Position numbers and translations under genes: made by a program. The notes under the pieces are model-generated. The model ran no database searches and had not been told where the DNA came from. It worked only from the letters and a program-made list of their open reading frames with translations. Positions 23,862 to 33,563 of a DNA stretch of 64,000 nucleotides are shown here, piece after piece. Within the stretch, counting starts at the first letter, position 1; the number at the start of each line of letters is the position of its first letter. This DNA comes from Rhodococcus erythropolis NBRC 15567 (lineage in GTDB: Bacteria > Actinomycetota > Actinomycetes > Mycobacteriales > Mycobacteriaceae). Where the stretch lies: assembly GCF_001552595.1 (NCBI RefSeq), contig NZ_BCRM01000023.1, positions 1 through 64,000 of the forward strand. The letters are read 5' to 3'.

Positions 23862-24824
23862 ATGACTTCACGCAACCGTTCCCGTCGATCGGTATTGGCA
23901 GTTCCCGGCAGCAGTCGGAAGATGATCGACAAGGCGAAGGGATTGCCCGCCGACGAGATCTTCCTCGACCTCGAAGACGCGGTGGCGCCGTTGGCGAAGC
24001 AGGCGGCACGAGAGTCGATCGGCGACGCGTTGGCCGAGGACGGGTGGGGCAAACAGGTCAAGGTCGTCCGGGTCAACGACTGGACGACCGAATGGACGTA
24101 TGCCGACGTCGTGGAGGTGGTCGGCCGCGCCGGAGCGCATCTGGACGCCATTCTGCTGCCCAAGGTTCCCGACGCGAGTCACGTCCAGGCACTCGATTTG
24201 TTGTTGACGCAGGTCGAGAAGGCCAACGGTCTGGAGGTCGGCAAGATCGGAATCGAGCCGCAGATCGAGAACGCGATCGGCTTGACCAACATCGACGCGA
24301 TCGCCACCGCGAGTCCCCGCGTCGAGGCACTCGTGTTCGGCCCGGCCGACTTCATGGCGAGCTTGAACATGCGAACTCTGGTCGTCGGTGAGCAACCGGA
24401 CGGTTACGACCGCGGTGACGCGTATCACCACATCTTGATGACCATCTTGATGGCCGCACGTGCACACGGTGTCCAGGCGATCGACGGTCCGTACCTCCAG
24501 ATTCGCGACGTCGAGGCTTTCACTCGGTCGGCGGCGCGGACGGCAGCGCTCGGCTTCGACGGCAAGTGGGTTCTGCATCCCACGCAGATCGAGGCGGCCA
24601 ACGAGGTGTTCAGTCCGCGCCAATCCGATTACGACCGTGCAGAACTCATCTTGGACGCGTACGCGTTCCACACCTCGGCCGCCGGAGGAGGGCGGGGCGC
24701 CGTCATGCTCGGCGACGAGATGATCGACGAGGCGAGTCGCAAGATGGCACTGGTGATTTCGGCCAAGGGCCGCGCCGCGGGGATGACGCGCACGTCGGAA
24801 TTCACGCCGCCCGAACACGCCTGA
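23862..24824 (+). CDS. HpcH/HpaI-family CoA ester lyase (CitE-like)
   Basis: A 320-residue TIM-barrel enzyme of the CitE / malyl-CoA lyase family: SVLAVPGSSRKMIDKA at the N-terminus, FLDLEDAVAPLAK (metal-binding Glu/Asp), KVVRVND, and ALVFGPADFMAS with the conserved Asp. Stand-alone CitE-like proteins cleave or hydrolyse 3-hydroxyacyl-CoAs such as malyl- or citramalyl-CoA; citF/citD partners are absent here. The ATG is chosen from GAAGGG upstream and family start; the frame is open far upstream through antisense of the MgtE-like gene. Confidence 0.85.
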   Translation: MTSRNRSRRSVLAVPGSSRKMIDKAKGLPADEIFLDLEDAVAPLAKQAARESIGDALAEDGWGKQVKVVRVNDWTTEWTYADVVEVVGRAGAHLDAILLPKVPDASHVQALDLLLTQVEKANGLEVGKIGIEPQIENAIGLTNIDAIATASPRVEALVFGPADFMASLNMRTLVVGEQPDGYDRGDAYHHILMTILMAARAHGVQAIDGPYLQIRDVEAFTRSAARTAALGFDGKWVLHPTQIEAANEVFSPRQSDYDRAELILDAYAFHTSAAGGGRGAVMLGDEMIDEASRKMALVISAKGRAAGMTRTSEFTPPEHA

Positions 24825-24883
24825 CGCTCGCATAGCCGAACGAATCAGGTCTGTAAAGGGCACAATAGGGGTAGATGTACTTG

Positions 24884-24903
24884 CGTCATCCGCGTGGATG
24901 ACG
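24884..24903 (+). other. leader hairpin upstream of the glycine-zipper stress gene
   Basis: cgtcatcc (24884-24891) and ggatgacg (24896-24903) form a perfect 8-bp stem with a 4-nt loop, 27 nt before the start codon. It may stabilise or regulate the mRNA. Confidence 0.4.
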
Positions 24904-24930
24904 TGCCCGAAAAGAGGAGCGCTGCCAGCC

Positions 24931-25425
24931 ATGTCCAATCCGCTCGGTCAATCGTCGAATGGGTCGCGCCGTGGAGCGTTGCCGACACCGCCTTCGGGAT
25001 GGCCCATCGGGTCGTACCCCACCTACGCCGAGGCGCAGCGCGCAGTCGATTACCTCTCCGATCAAGAATTCCCGGTTCAGGACGTCACGATCGTCGGCGT
25101 GAACCTGATGCAGGTCGAGCGAGTTCTCGGCCGGTTGACGTGGGCCAAGGTGATCGGTGGTGGCATCGTCTCCGGTGCCTGGCTGGGTGTCTTCTTCGGC
25201 CTGGTGCTCGGAATCGTCACCGGCGGGTTCCTCGCTCCGCTGATCGCGGGCATCGTGGGCGGCATCATCTTCGGTGTCATCTCCACGACCATCCCGTACG
25301 CCGCGACGCGTGGGCAGCGGGACTTCGCCTCGACGATGCAGTTGGTCGCCGGACGTTACGACGTACTGTGTGAGCCCAAGACGGCAGAGTCTGCGCGCGA
25401 CCTGCTCGCCAAGCTCGCCATCTGA
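24931..25425 (+). CDS. glycine-zipper general stress protein (GSP17M-like)
   Basis: A 164-residue protein. The N-terminal half (GSYPTYAEAQRAVDYLSD and VQDVTIVGVNL) matches the heat-induced stress protein YflT/GSP17M-like domain. A glycine-rich double hydrophobic segment follows (about residues 72-118, GGGIVSGAWLGVFFG and GGIIFGVIS) that could insert in membranes. It corresponds to Rv1234. GAGGAG is 11 nt upstream of the ATG. No clear partner; the lpqY operon starts 188 bp downstream. Confidence 0.82.
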   Translation: MSNPLGQSSNGSRRGALPTPPSGWPIGSYPTYAEAQRAVDYLSDQEFPVQDVTIVGVNLMQVERVLGRLTWAKVIGGGIVSGAWLGVFFGLVLGIVTGGFLAPLIAGIVGGIIFGVISTTIPYAATRGQRDFASTMQLVAGRYDVLCEPKTAESARDLLAKLAI

Positions 25426-25613
25426 CATTCTCGCTCGGGCTGCCAACTTGTGTGATCTCGGTTACTTTATGTACACGCGGGCGAGGTCGTACTCGCTTCC
25501 CGTGACCGTTTGCCGGACAAGGAAATAGGTCCCTTCTCCGGCAAAAGTGCCGATGTGTGGTGCGTCGGCCAGCCGAATCGACTGCGCCGTCTCGCCGCCC
25601 GAGGAGGACGGCT

Positions 25614-26990
25614 GTGCAGAACAAGAGATTGCAGGCGGGGCAGAAGAAGAAATTGAGGGTGGGGCTGCTCGGCGCGGCGACATTGTTGTTGGCGCCCTTG
25701 CTCAGTGCGTGTGGATCAGACAATGACGACGGCGTGGTGCTGTCCTTCTACACCGCCGCCGACGGCGCCGAGCAGTATGCGGAGGCCGCCGCCAATTGCT
25801 CGGCGGCGTCGAACGGCGCGTACCGGGTCGAGCAGAAAACTCTGCCCAAGGGTGCCGACGACCAGCGACTTCAGTTGGCCCGGCGTCTGACCGGTAATGA
25901 CAAGTCGCTCGATCTGATGACGCTCGACGTGGTGTGGACTGCCGAATTCGCCGAAGCCGGATGGGCATTGCCGCTTCCTGACGACGTGGCGTCCGAGGTC
26001 AGCAACGGGACTCTCGAGGGTCCGCTGGAGTCGGCGAAGTGGCAGGACCAGCTCTATGCGGCGCCATTGAACACCAACACCCAATTGCTCTGGTATCGAA
26101 AGGATTTGATGCCGGACGGGCAACCACCCCAAACCTGGGATCAGATGATCGACATCTCCGAAGGCCTGGCCGCGGAGGGGCGCCCCAGCTGGATCGGTGT
26201 GCAGGGCAAGCAGTACGAAGGATTGATGGTCTGGTTCAACACCCTTCTCGCCAGTGCCGGCGGATCGGTGGTGGGGCCCGACGGAACAACCGTGACGGTG
26301 GCCGACGGTGATGCTGCCCAGCAGGCGCTGACCGTCATGAAGCGCGTCGCTACCGCGAAGGGTGCGGATCCCTCGATCTCGCAGGGGGATGAAGCGTCGT
26401 CGCGACTGGGTATGGAGAGCGGCAAATCTGCCTTCCAGGTCAACTGGCCGTTCGTGCTGCCCGGCATCATGGAGAACGCCGAGAAGGGCGATCTGCCGTA
26501 CATCGACGACAAGGGCAACGTCACCAGTGAGAACACCGGAAACACGGTGCTCACGGTGAACGGAGAACGGAATTTCCTTGCCGCTCCGTATCCCTCGGTG
26601 ATCGAGGGTAAGCCGGCCGAGGTCACGATCGGCGGCTTCAACGTAGCGGTGGCCAAGACCAGCCAGCATCCGGACCTCGCGTTCGAGGCGCTCACCTGTC
26701 TGCGTAACGAGGAGAATCAGCGCAACAACGCGGTAGCCGGTGGCGTTCCGCCGACTCTCGAGAGCCTGTACGACGACCCGGCGTTCCAGGAGGCGTACCC
26801 GGCGTGGCGTGAGGTTCGCGACAGCCTGGACACCGCTTCGGTTCGTCCGGTTTCTCCTGCCTATCAGAGTATTTCGACGCTCATCACTGCCACGCTGAAC
26901 CCTGTGGGAAACATCGATCCGGAATCGACCGTGAACGATCTTGCCGAGCAGGTACGTAAGGCAGTCAATTCCGAGGGGCTGATTCCGTGA
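25614..26990 (+). CDS. lpqY: trehalose-binding lipoprotein LpqY
   Basis: A 458-residue solute-binding lipoprotein of the trehalose importer. The signal peptide ends in lipobox LSAC with Cys33. The mature part contains RLQLARRLTGNDKSLDLMTLDVVWTAEFAEAGWALPL (in pieces), nearly identical to mycobacterial LpqY, and a C-terminal cap. GTG start set by GAGGAGGA 6 nt upstream. It captures trehalose released during mycolate transfer. The stop overlaps sugA (GTGA). Confidence 0.93.
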   Translation: MQNKRLQAGQKKKLRVGLLGAATLLLAPLLSACGSDNDDGVVLSFYTAADGAEQYAEAAANCSAASNGAYRVEQKTLPKGADDQRLQLARRLTGNDKSLDLMTLDVVWTAEFAEAGWALPLPDDVASEVSNGTLEGPLESAKWQDQLYAAPLNTNTQLLWYRKDLMPDGQPPQTWDQMIDISEGLAAEGRPSWIGVQGKQYEGLMVWFNTLLASAGGSVVGPDGTTVTVADGDAAQQALTVMKRVATAKGADPSISQGDEASSRLGMESGKSAFQVNWPFVLPGIMENAEKGDLPYIDDKGNVTSENTGNTVLTVNGERNFLAAPYPSVIEGKPAEVTIGGFNVAVAKTSQHPDLAFEALTCLRNEENQRNNAVAGGVPPTLESLYDDPAFQEAYPAWREVRDSLDTASVRPVSPAYQSISTLITATLNPVGNIDPESTVNDLAEQVRKAVNSEGLIP

Positions 26991-27952
26991 CGATCGACAG
27001 CGAAAATTCGGGAGCTGCACCAACAGTCGCGACGCCCTCGCCGGAGCCGAAGCACTCCGCGAAGTCGAAGATGTCGGACGGAAAGGCGGCCGAGCGTCGC
27101 CTCGGTCTCTGGCTGGTGGCCCCGGCCGCGATTCTCATGATCGCGGTGACCGCATATCCGGTGGTCTACGCCGTTTGGCTGAGTTTGCAGCGCTACGACC
27201 TGCGCTTCCCGGATCAACGAAAGTTCGTGTGGTTCGACAACTACGTGTCGGTGCTGACCGACGGTTACTGGTGGCAAGCGTTCGCGGTGACGACGTCGAT
27301 CACTGTCGTCTCGGTCGTCATCGAGTTCGTTCTCGGACTGACCATCGCACTGGTGATGCACCGAACGATCGTGGGTAAGGGGCTCGTCCGCACCGTTGTG
27401 CTCATCCCGTACGGCATCGTCACCGTCGCGGCGGCATACAGCTGGTACTACGCGTGGACGCCGGGGACCGGCTACCTCGCCAATCTCCTGCCCGACGGCA
27501 GTGCGCCGCTCACCGACCAGATCCCGTCGCTCGCGATCATCGTCCTTGCCGAGGTCTGGAAGACGACGCCGTTCATGGCGCTGCTCCTGCTGGCCGGCTT
27601 GGCGCTCGTGCCCGATGACCTTCTCAAGGCGGCTCAGGTGGACGGCGCCGGCGCGTGGACCCGGTTGGTACGCATCATCCTTCCGCTGATGAAGCCCGCC
27701 ATCCTCGTCGCTCTGCTGTTCCGCACACTCGACGCATTCCGCATCTTCGACAACATCTACGTGCTGACGAAGGGAGCGAACGACACCGGGTCGGTGTCGA
27801 TTCTGGGTTACGACAATCTGTTCAAGGCATTCAACCTGGGCATCGGATCCGCGATCAGCGTGCTGATCTTCGTGTGTGTGGCCGTGATCGCGTTCATCTT
27901 CATCAAACTTTTCGGTGCTTCGGCTCCCGGATCCGATACGGAAGGACGCTGA
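26987..27952 (+). CDS. sugA: trehalose ABC transporter permease SugA
   Basis: A 321-residue MalF-like permease with six TM helices after a ~40-residue charged N-terminus. The EAA-type loop that docks on SugC is near [22 protein letters not shown] (in pieces). GTG start overlaps the lpqY stop. It forms the membrane pore with SugB. The sugB ATG follows one base after its stop. Confidence 0.93.
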   Translation: MTIDSENSGAAPTVATPSPEPKHSAKSKMSDGKAAERRLGLWLVAPAAILMIAVTAYPVVYAVWLSLQRYDLRFPDQRKFVWFDNYVSVLTDGYWWQAFAVTTSITVVSVVIEFVLGLTIALVMHRTIVGKGLVRTVVLIPYGIVTVAAAYSWYYAWTPGTGYLANLLPDGSAPLTDQIPSLAIIVLAEVWKTTPFMALLLLAGLALVPDDLLKAAQVDGAGAWTRLVRIILPLMKPAILVALLFRTLDAFRIFDNIYVLTKGANDTGSVSILGYDNLFKAFNLGIGSAISVLIFVCVAVIAFIFIKLFGASAPGSDTEGR

Positions 27953-27953
27953 C

Positions 27954-28784
27954 ATGACCGTGACTCCCAGACTCAAGATCAGCTGGTCCGTCGTCAACCT
28001 TCTGGTCTTGCTGTACGCGCTGGTTCCCGTCCTGTGGATCGCCAGCCTGTCCTTCAAACCGGCCGGAACGATCAAGGACGGCAAGTTCATTCCGGAGAAG
28101 TGGACCCTGGACAACTACCGAGGAATCTTCGACACCAGCGCCTTCACCAGTGCTCTGATCAACTCCATCGGTATCGGACTCATCTCGACGGTCATCGCCG
28201 TGGTGATCGGGACCATGGCAGCGTACGCCATTGCGCGCCTGGATTTTCCGGGCAAGAAGCTGCTGGTGGGTGTTGCACTGCTGATCGCGATGTTCCCGCA
28301 GATTTCATTGGTGAGCCCGCTGTTCGACATCGAACGACGGCTCGGACTCTTCGACACCTGGGCCGGACTCATCCTGCCGTACATCACCTTTGCGTTGCCG
28401 TTGGCGATCTATACGCTCTCGGCGTTCTTCAAAGAGATTCCGTGGGAACTCGAGAAGGCGGCTCAGATGGACGGCGCGACGCCGGGTCAGGCGTTCCGGA
28501 AGGTGGTGGCTCCTCTCGCCGCGCCCGGCATCGTCACTGCGGGCATCTTGGTTTTCATCTTCTGCTGGAACGATCTGTTGTTCGCGATCTCGTTGACGTC
28601 GACCGAACGCTCCATCACCGCCCCTGCGGCCATCGCGAACTTCACCGGCGCTTCACAATTCGAGGAGCCCACCGGGTCGATTGCCGCGGCCGCCATGGTC
28701 ATCACCATTCCGATCATCATCTTTGTTCTGTTCTTCCAACGTCGTATCGTGGCCGGGCTAACTTCCGGCGCAGTGAAGGGATAA
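27954..28784 (+). CDS. sugB: trehalose ABC transporter permease SugB
   Basis: A 276-residue MalG-like permease with six TM helices and the EAA loop [20 protein letters not shown]. The ATG ([10 protein letters not shown]) is one base beyond the sugA stop and preceded by GGAAGGACG. It pairs with SugA; sugC begins 4 nt downstream. Confidence 0.93.
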   Translation: MTVTPRLKISWSVVNLLVLLYALVPVLWIASLSFKPAGTIKDGKFIPEKWTLDNYRGIFDTSAFTSALINSIGIGLISTVIAVVIGTMAAYAIARLDFPGKKLLVGVALLIAMFPQISLVSPLFDIERRLGLFDTWAGLILPYITFALPLAIYTLSAFFKEIPWELEKAAQMDGATPGQAFRKVVAPLAAPGIVTAGILVFIFCWNDLLFAISLTSTERSITAPAAIANFTGASQFEEPTGSIAAAAMVITIPIIIFVLFFQRRIVAGLTSGAVKG

Positions 28785-28788
28785 GCCT

Positions 28789-29958
28789 GTGGCCGAGATC
28801 GTGCTGGACAAGGTGACCAAGCTGTACCCGGACGGAGCCAAGGCGGTCAGTGATGTCGACATCACCATCGCCGACGGAGAATTCATCATTCTCGTGGGCC
28901 CGTCCGGTTGTGGAAAATCCACGACCCTCAACATGATTGCCGGGCTGGAAGACATTTCGACCGGCGAGCTGAGGATTGCGGGTGAACGCGTCAACGAACG
29001 CGCCCCCAAGGACCGCGACATCGCGATGGTGTTCCAGTCGTATGCTCTGTATCCGCACATGACGGTGCGCCAGAACATCGCGTTCCCACTGACATTGGCG
29101 AAGATGTCCAAGGACGAGATCAACGCCAAGGTCGACGACGCGGCGCGGGTGCTCGACCTCACCCAGCATCTCGATCGCAAACCGGCGAACCTGTCGGGCG
29201 GTCAGCGTCAGCGTGTCGCGATGGGACGCGCAATTGTGCGCAGCCCGAAGGCGTTTCTCATGGACGAGCCGCTTTCCAACCTGGACGCCAAACTGCGCGT
29301 GCAGATGAGGACGGAGATCGCCCGTCTGCAGCAGCGACTCGGTACGACAACGATTTACGTGACCCACGACCAGACCGAGGCGATGACGCTCGGCGATCGG
29401 GTAGTCGTGCTGCGCGGCGGAATCGTGCAACAGATCGGTGCGCCGCAGGAACTCTACGATCGTCCGAACAATCTGTTCGTGGCGGGGTTCATCGGGTCCC
29501 CGTCCATGAACTTCTTCCCCGGACAGTTGACGGCGGACGGCGTCAGCACGCCGATCGGCGATGTTCGCCTGCCCGCGGCGGCGCAGTCGAAGATCTCGGG
29601 CAGCGGCTCGGGCAAGGACGTCGTGGTCGGTATCAGGCCGGAACATTTCGAGGACGTGGCGCTGGTCGATGCAGCGCAGAAGCCGCACGGTGGGACGTTC
29701 ACCGTCGACGTCGACGTGCTGGAATCGATGGGTTCCGACAAGTACGCGTACTTCCTCGCTGGTGGCCCCGCCGTCAATTCTCGTGAACTCGAGGAACTCG
29801 CCGCCGATTCGGGAACGGCCGTCGCTGGTGGCGGTCAACTGGTTGCCAGGCTCTCGTCCGAGTCCACCGTGGCCCAGGGCAGGTCTATCGATCTGTGGTT
29901 CGATCCCGCCAAGATCGCAGTGTTCGACGGCGGTACGGGAGCCAATCTGCTGCTGTGA
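28789..29958 (+). CDS. sugC: trehalose ABC transporter ATPase SugC
   Basis: A 389-residue MalK/UgpC-type ATPase. Walker [10 protein letters not shown] lies at residues 37-45, the Q-loop at VFQSYALYP, the signature at [14 protein letters not shown], Walker B at [11 protein letters not shown] and the H-loop at VTHDQ. A C-terminal TOBE/regulatory domain (about 240-389) follows. GTG start. It energises import through SugAB, completing trehalose recycling. A small antisense secreted-protein gene ends 3 bp after its stop. Confidence 0.95.
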   Translation: MAEIVLDKVTKLYPDGAKAVSDVDITIADGEFIILVGPSGCGKSTTLNMIAGLEDISTGELRIAGERVNERAPKDRDIAMVFQSYALYPHMTVRQNIAFPLTLAKMSKDEINAKVDDAARVLDLTQHLDRKPANLSGGQRQRVAMGRAIVRSPKAFLMDEPLSNLDAKLRVQMRTEIARLQQRLGTTTIYVTHDQTEAMTLGDRVVVLRGGIVQQIGAPQELYDRPNNLFVAGFIGSPSMNFFPGQLTADGVSTPIGDVRLPAAAQSKISGSGSGKDVVVGIRPEHFEDVALVDAAQKPHGGTFTVDVDVLESMGSDKYAYFLAGGPAVNSRELEELAADSGTAVAGGGQLVARLSSESTVAQGRSIDLWFDPAKIAVFDGGTGANLLL

Positions 29959-29961
29959 CCG

Positions 29962-30198
29962 TTACCCGGGCAAGGTGACCGAATACGTCGCGCCCCAGGG
30001 GAGCGGTACCTGTTCGGGGCCGGGCGCTGCGTCGGCCGGCTCGGGTAGGGGGATCAGGCGGCCGAATTGTTCGTGATGGGTGGAGGCCGGGGCGGCTTGC
30101 GCTGTCCCGGCCACCACGGCGATCGGCGCCGCTGCCAGGGCGCCGGCGACGGCAAATCGAGTGGCGATGCGGCGCTTGCTTGCTCGGGTCGAGATCAT
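29962..30198 (-). CDS. small secreted protein, Pro-rich, unknown function
   Basis: A 78-residue preprotein. It has a basic N-terminus (STRASKRR), a hydrophobic stretch (FAVAGALAAAPIAVVAG) and a TAQA-AP cleavage site, leaving a mature peptide of about 40 residues rich in Pro and Glu. There is no Cys. The ATG is selected by AGGAG 7 nt upstream; an in-frame start 30 codons earlier has none. It is convergent with sugC and divergent from the kinase gene. No family recognised. Confidence 0.65.
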   Translation of the reverse strand: MISTRASKRRIATRFAVAGALAAAPIAVVAGTAQAAPASTHHEQFGRLIPLPEPADAAPGPEQVPLPWGATYSVTLPG

Positions 30199-30324
30199 GA
30201 GCACTCCTGCGTGGTTTCGAGGTTCGGTGAATGCTGTGCCATTCACGGTATTGCGGGTTGATTGTGAAATCTCGTGTGCGAAGCTCATTCACAGGGAACT
30301 GGGATGGGCGGCACAGGAGGACAG

Positions 30325-31590
30325 ATGAACGAATCCTCGGTACGAACCGAGCACCTGCCCGGCGGCCCGGACCTCGAACGGATCATGCGCGAACACGCCT
30401 ACCGCGGTGCGTACCTCCAACTGACGGTGCGCGGCGCTCTGGTGCTGTTCATCGCCCTGACACTGATCTTCGTCCCGCCGATGAACGACGCGGGATGGTG
30501 TTTCGCGATTCTGGGCGCCTATGCCCTCTGGTCGGCAGCCGTGGCGCTGTGGATCCGCAAAGGCGGCACCGGCCCGGTGACGATGATCTGGCTCGGCTTG
30601 TTCGTCGACCTCGCCGTGCTCGCAACTCTGACGTTGCTGACCGGTCTCGCAGCCGAGCAGAGTTGGACCGCCGACATCTTGAGCAACGGGCTCTTCGTCA
30701 TTCCGGTTCTTGCGTGTACGCAACTGCGGACGGACGTGTGTGTCGGCGTCGTTGCCTGCACGATCGGTGTGTTTTTTGCTTCCAGTTGGGCAACGATGAC
30801 TTCGAATTCCGAGCCGTGGCCGTCGATCCTGCTGAGTACCATGGCCTTGGCCGGGGTGGGTGCGGGCGCAATCGGATTGACTCGGATTCAAAGGTCGCGA
30901 GTGTTGACCATCGGGCACCTCGTCGGGCATCGCACGAGCCTTCTGGCCGAACTCATGGGGCTCGAGCAGCGTGAGCGCACAGAACTGTCCGAGCAATTGC
31001 ACGACGGGGCGCTCCAGTACGTTCTCGCGGCGCGGATGGATCTCGACGAATTGGCAGGCAGTGCGGAACCCGTCGCGTTGGCGCGAGCTGGGAAAGCGCT
31101 CGGTGAAGCGACAACGCTGCTGAGATCGTCCGTCTCGGAACTGCATCCCACAGTTCTCGTCCACGTTGGCCTTGCCCGCGCGATCGGGGACCTCGCGCGC
31201 TCGGCGCAGGGACGCGGCGGAGTGGTGGTAGACGTCGACACTTCGGGCTGGAAAGACGATTTACGCACGTCCGCGGACGAGGTCTTGTTCGGCGCCACCC
31301 GAGAACTTCTGGGCAACGTCGTCAAACATGCCGGCGCGCAGAACGTCCGGATCGAGCTTGCACTACTGGACCACCGTGCGGTGCTCGTGGTCTCGGACGA
31401 CGGTCGGGGGATCAGCGCCGATCGGATTGCCCAACGACGGGCCGCCGGGCACATCGGACTGCTCTCGCACGAACTGCGTGTGGTTGCCGCTGGTGGCTCG
31501 TTCTCGGTCGGACCGGGTGAACAGTCCGGAACCCTCGCGCGAGTCGAGATACCGTTCGAGATCGTCACCGCCCCTGACCACGATCGTTGA
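30325..31590 (+). CDS. NarL-type sensor histidine kinase, orphan
   Basis: A 421-residue membrane kinase. Four to five TM helices span roughly residues 30-190, with little extracytoplasmic loop. A HisKA_3 dimerisation domain has the phospho-acceptor His226 in LSEQLHDGALQ, and an HATPase_c domain has an N-box (ATRELLGNVVKHA) and G-box (DDGRGIS). CAGGAGG lies 5 nt before the ATG. Kinases of this family normally sit beside a LuxR-type regulator, but the next gene encodes a winged-helix protein instead, which it nearly touches (TGAGGAG at its stop is the next ribosome site). Confidence 0.9.
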   Translation: MNESSVRTEHLPGGPDLERIMREHAYRGAYLQLTVRGALVLFIALTLIFVPPMNDAGWCFAILGAYALWSAAVALWIRKGGTGPVTMIWLGLFVDLAVLATLTLLTGLAAEQSWTADILSNGLFVIPVLACTQLRTDVCVGVVACTIGVFFASSWATMTSNSEPWPSILLSTMALAGVGAGAIGLTRIQRSRVLTIGHLVGHRTSLLAELMGLEQRERTELSEQLHDGALQYVLAARMDLDELAGSAEPVALARAGKALGEATTLLRSSVSELHPTVLVHVGLARAIGDLARSAQGRGGVVVDVDTSGWKDDLRTSADEVLFGATRELLGNVVKHAGAQNVRIELALLDHRAVLVVSDDGRGISADRIAQRRAAGHIGLLSHELRVVAAGGSFSVGPGEQSGTLARVEIPFEIVTAPDHDR

Positions 31591-31600
31591 GGAGTTGTCG

Positions 31601-32707
31601 ATGGCTGCACTGATCACCGATCGCGAGCTCAACCTGGCGACTCTGGCGCGGCAGTTCCTGCTGCGGCGGGCCGAGGTCAGCGCGTTGGATGCGATCGAGC
31701 ACCTGGCAGGGCTGCAGGCCCAGGCGCCGAATCCGCCCTACCTGGCACTGTGGGCGCGGCTGAAGAACTTTGCGGCAGAAGACCTCTCGACTCTTGTCGA
31801 GAAGCGCCAGGTGGTGCGGCTGGTTGCCATGCGGGGCACGGTCTTTGCCCTCTCGGCCGCCGATGCGGGTCCCTTCCGTGCCACGGTTCAGACGATCATG
31901 GAACGCGACCTCCACACCAACAGCACTCAGCGTGCGGCGCTCACCGGGTTGGATCTCGACGCGCTGGCGCAGGCGGGGCGTGACCTGGTAGCGGACGGGC
32001 CGCGTACTCAGATGCAGATGAGACCGATACTGGCAGAGCGCTTTCCCGGCCACGCGGCCGAGGGACTGGCGCACGGAGTTCGAGGGCTACTGCCGATGGT
32101 GCAGGTCCCACCGCGAGGTTTGTGGGGACGATCCGGAGCGCCGGCACTGACGACCTTGGAGAATTGGCTTGGCGCAGAGGTGAGTTCAACTCCAGATCCC
32201 GACGCGATGGTGCTGCGCTATCTGGCTGCCTTCGGGCCCGCGAGCGTGAAGGATGCGCAAGCGTGGTCGGGGCTCACGAGACTCGCCGAAGTCTTCGAGA
32301 GGCTACGTCCCGGCCTGATCACCTTTGTCAACGCGAAAGGGCCCGAGGTGTTCGACCTGCCGGATGCGCCACGACCGACCTCCGGAACACCGCCGGTCAG
32401 AATCCTTGCTCCGTTCGACAACATCCTGCTCTCGCACGCCGACCGCTCGCGAATCATGGACGAGCAGTATCGAACTCGCGTCTTCACCGTCAACGGCATC
32501 ATCAAGCCCGCCATCCTGGTGCGCGGAAAGGTGGTGGGATTCGCGACGGTGACGCCGGCAAAGGAGACGGTCGAGTTGAGCGCGACTCTGTTTGCGCAGC
32601 AACCGAAGACCGCGCTCGCGTCCATCGAGAAAGAAGCGCGTTCGTTGCTGAAGTTCATGCACCCGAAGATCCCGACCCGAGAGGTGCGGTTCGCTGTCGC
32701 TACGTAG
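31601..32707 (+). CDS. winged-helix AlkZ/YcaQ-like protein (HTH_42)
   Basis: A 368-residue protein of the HTH_42 superfamily, whose characterised members (AlkZ, YcaQ) are DNA glycosylases that unhook crosslinks or alkylated bases. The QxQ catalytic-loop motif is visible as GLQAQAPNPPYLALWAR near residue 32, after tandem winged-helix folds begin. A conserved PFDNILLSHADRSRI block lies in the C-terminal part. GAGGAG overlapping the kinase stop serves as the ribosome site, so it is co-transcribed with the kinase. The last 8 bp overlap the convergent ParB-like gene. Confidence 0.8.
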   Translation: MAALITDRELNLATLARQFLLRRAEVSALDAIEHLAGLQAQAPNPPYLALWARLKNFAAEDLSTLVEKRQVVRLVAMRGTVFALSAADAGPFRATVQTIMERDLHTNSTQRAALTGLDLDALAQAGRDLVADGPRTQMQMRPILAERFPGHAAEGLAHGVRGLLPMVQVPPRGLWGRSGAPALTTLENWLGAEVSSTPDPDAMVLRYLAAFGPASVKDAQAWSGLTRLAEVFERLRPGLITFVNAKGPEVFDLPDAPRPTSGTPPVRILAPFDNILLSHADRSRIMDEQYRTRVFTVNGIIKPAILVRGKVVGFATVTPAKETVELSATLFAQQPKTALASIEKEARSLLKFMHPKIPTREVRFAVAT

Positions 32708-33563
32708 CAGGCTTGTGCTTTCGCGGTGCTCGATCGCGTAGTTCGGCCACGATCTCGTCATTCCACATGTGCCGCCGCACCAGTCGGTACCGCTCCCGGG
32801 CGATCCACAAGTACGCCTCGGCGTCGGTATGTTCGGGCAACATGTCGGCGCCCCTCAGCATTCGCACGACGGGGAGAAACTCCTCGCCGAACCAGCGCCG
32901 GGCGACCGTGTCTCGGCCGAGGAACTCGCCCTTTTCCTGCATGAGCCGAAAACCCCACGCCTCCACGCACTCACTGAGTTCGGCGTACTCCCACGGGTCG
33001 GTGACCTGGACAGCTTCGCGTTGCGAGCCCTGCAGCGGAACGCGAGTGAGGAAGAGTCGGCGATGGTCCTTGATGAGCAGATCGGCGCGCTGAGTGATGC
33101 CTTCCGGCGAGATGCGCGTGATGATCTCGGTGACGTACGCGTCGATTGTCTTCTGGTGCATCGCACACGCAATGGACACTCGGTGGTGTCCGTCGATCAC
33201 GAAATGCATGGAGCCGACACGGTACAACTGAACGGGTGGCACCGATTCGCCGCGTCGTTGCGCCACCGCAAGTCGCTCCCAACGAGCGCGCGAGTGAGTG
33301 GACGTCGGACGGAAGTACCTGTCGAAATCACCTGTGCGGTCGACACTTCCGACTATCGATTCGATGGTGACAACCTGTAGACCCAGAGACTTCTCACCAA
33401 CCTTGCCGAGTGCTGCGACAACCTCGTCGAACGGCAGGATCGCGTTGACGTCGTCCGGTTCGCGTCGTAGCCAACTGACCAGACGGGCAACGTCGGCGCG
33501 TCGACGCTGACGAGCGAAGTCGTTTTCCGCGTCGGCTGTGGGAAATCCGGTGTCACGAGCCAT
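32700..33563 (-). CDS. ParB/sulfiredoxin-fold nuclease-like protein
   Basis: A 287-residue protein with a ParB-like core: PPVQLYRVGSMHFVIDGHHRVSIACA (in pieces), where GHHR is the usual nucleotide-binding ParB/Srx motif. It lacks the ParB helix-turn-helix and is not the chromosomal ParB, whose gene sits beside parA. The N-terminus is Arg/Asp-rich. It overlaps the metallophosphoesterase gene by 11 nt (upstream) and the AlkZ-like gene by 8 nt (convergent). The function is unknown; context suggests nucleic-acid maintenance. Confidence 0.75.
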   Translation of the reverse strand: MARDTGFPTADAENDFARQRRRADVARLVSWLRREPDDVNAILPFDEVVAALGKVGEKSLGLQVVTIESIVGSVDRTGDFDRYFRPTSTHSRARWERLAVAQRRGESVPPVQLYRVGSMHFVIDGHHRVSIACAMHQKTIDAYVTEIITRISPEGITQRADLLIKDHRRLFLTRVPLQGSQREAVQVTDPWEYAELSECVEAWGFRLMQEKGEFLGRDTVARRWFGEEFLPVVRMLRGADMLPEHTDAEAYLWIARERYRLVRRHMWNDEIVAELRDRAPRKHKPAT

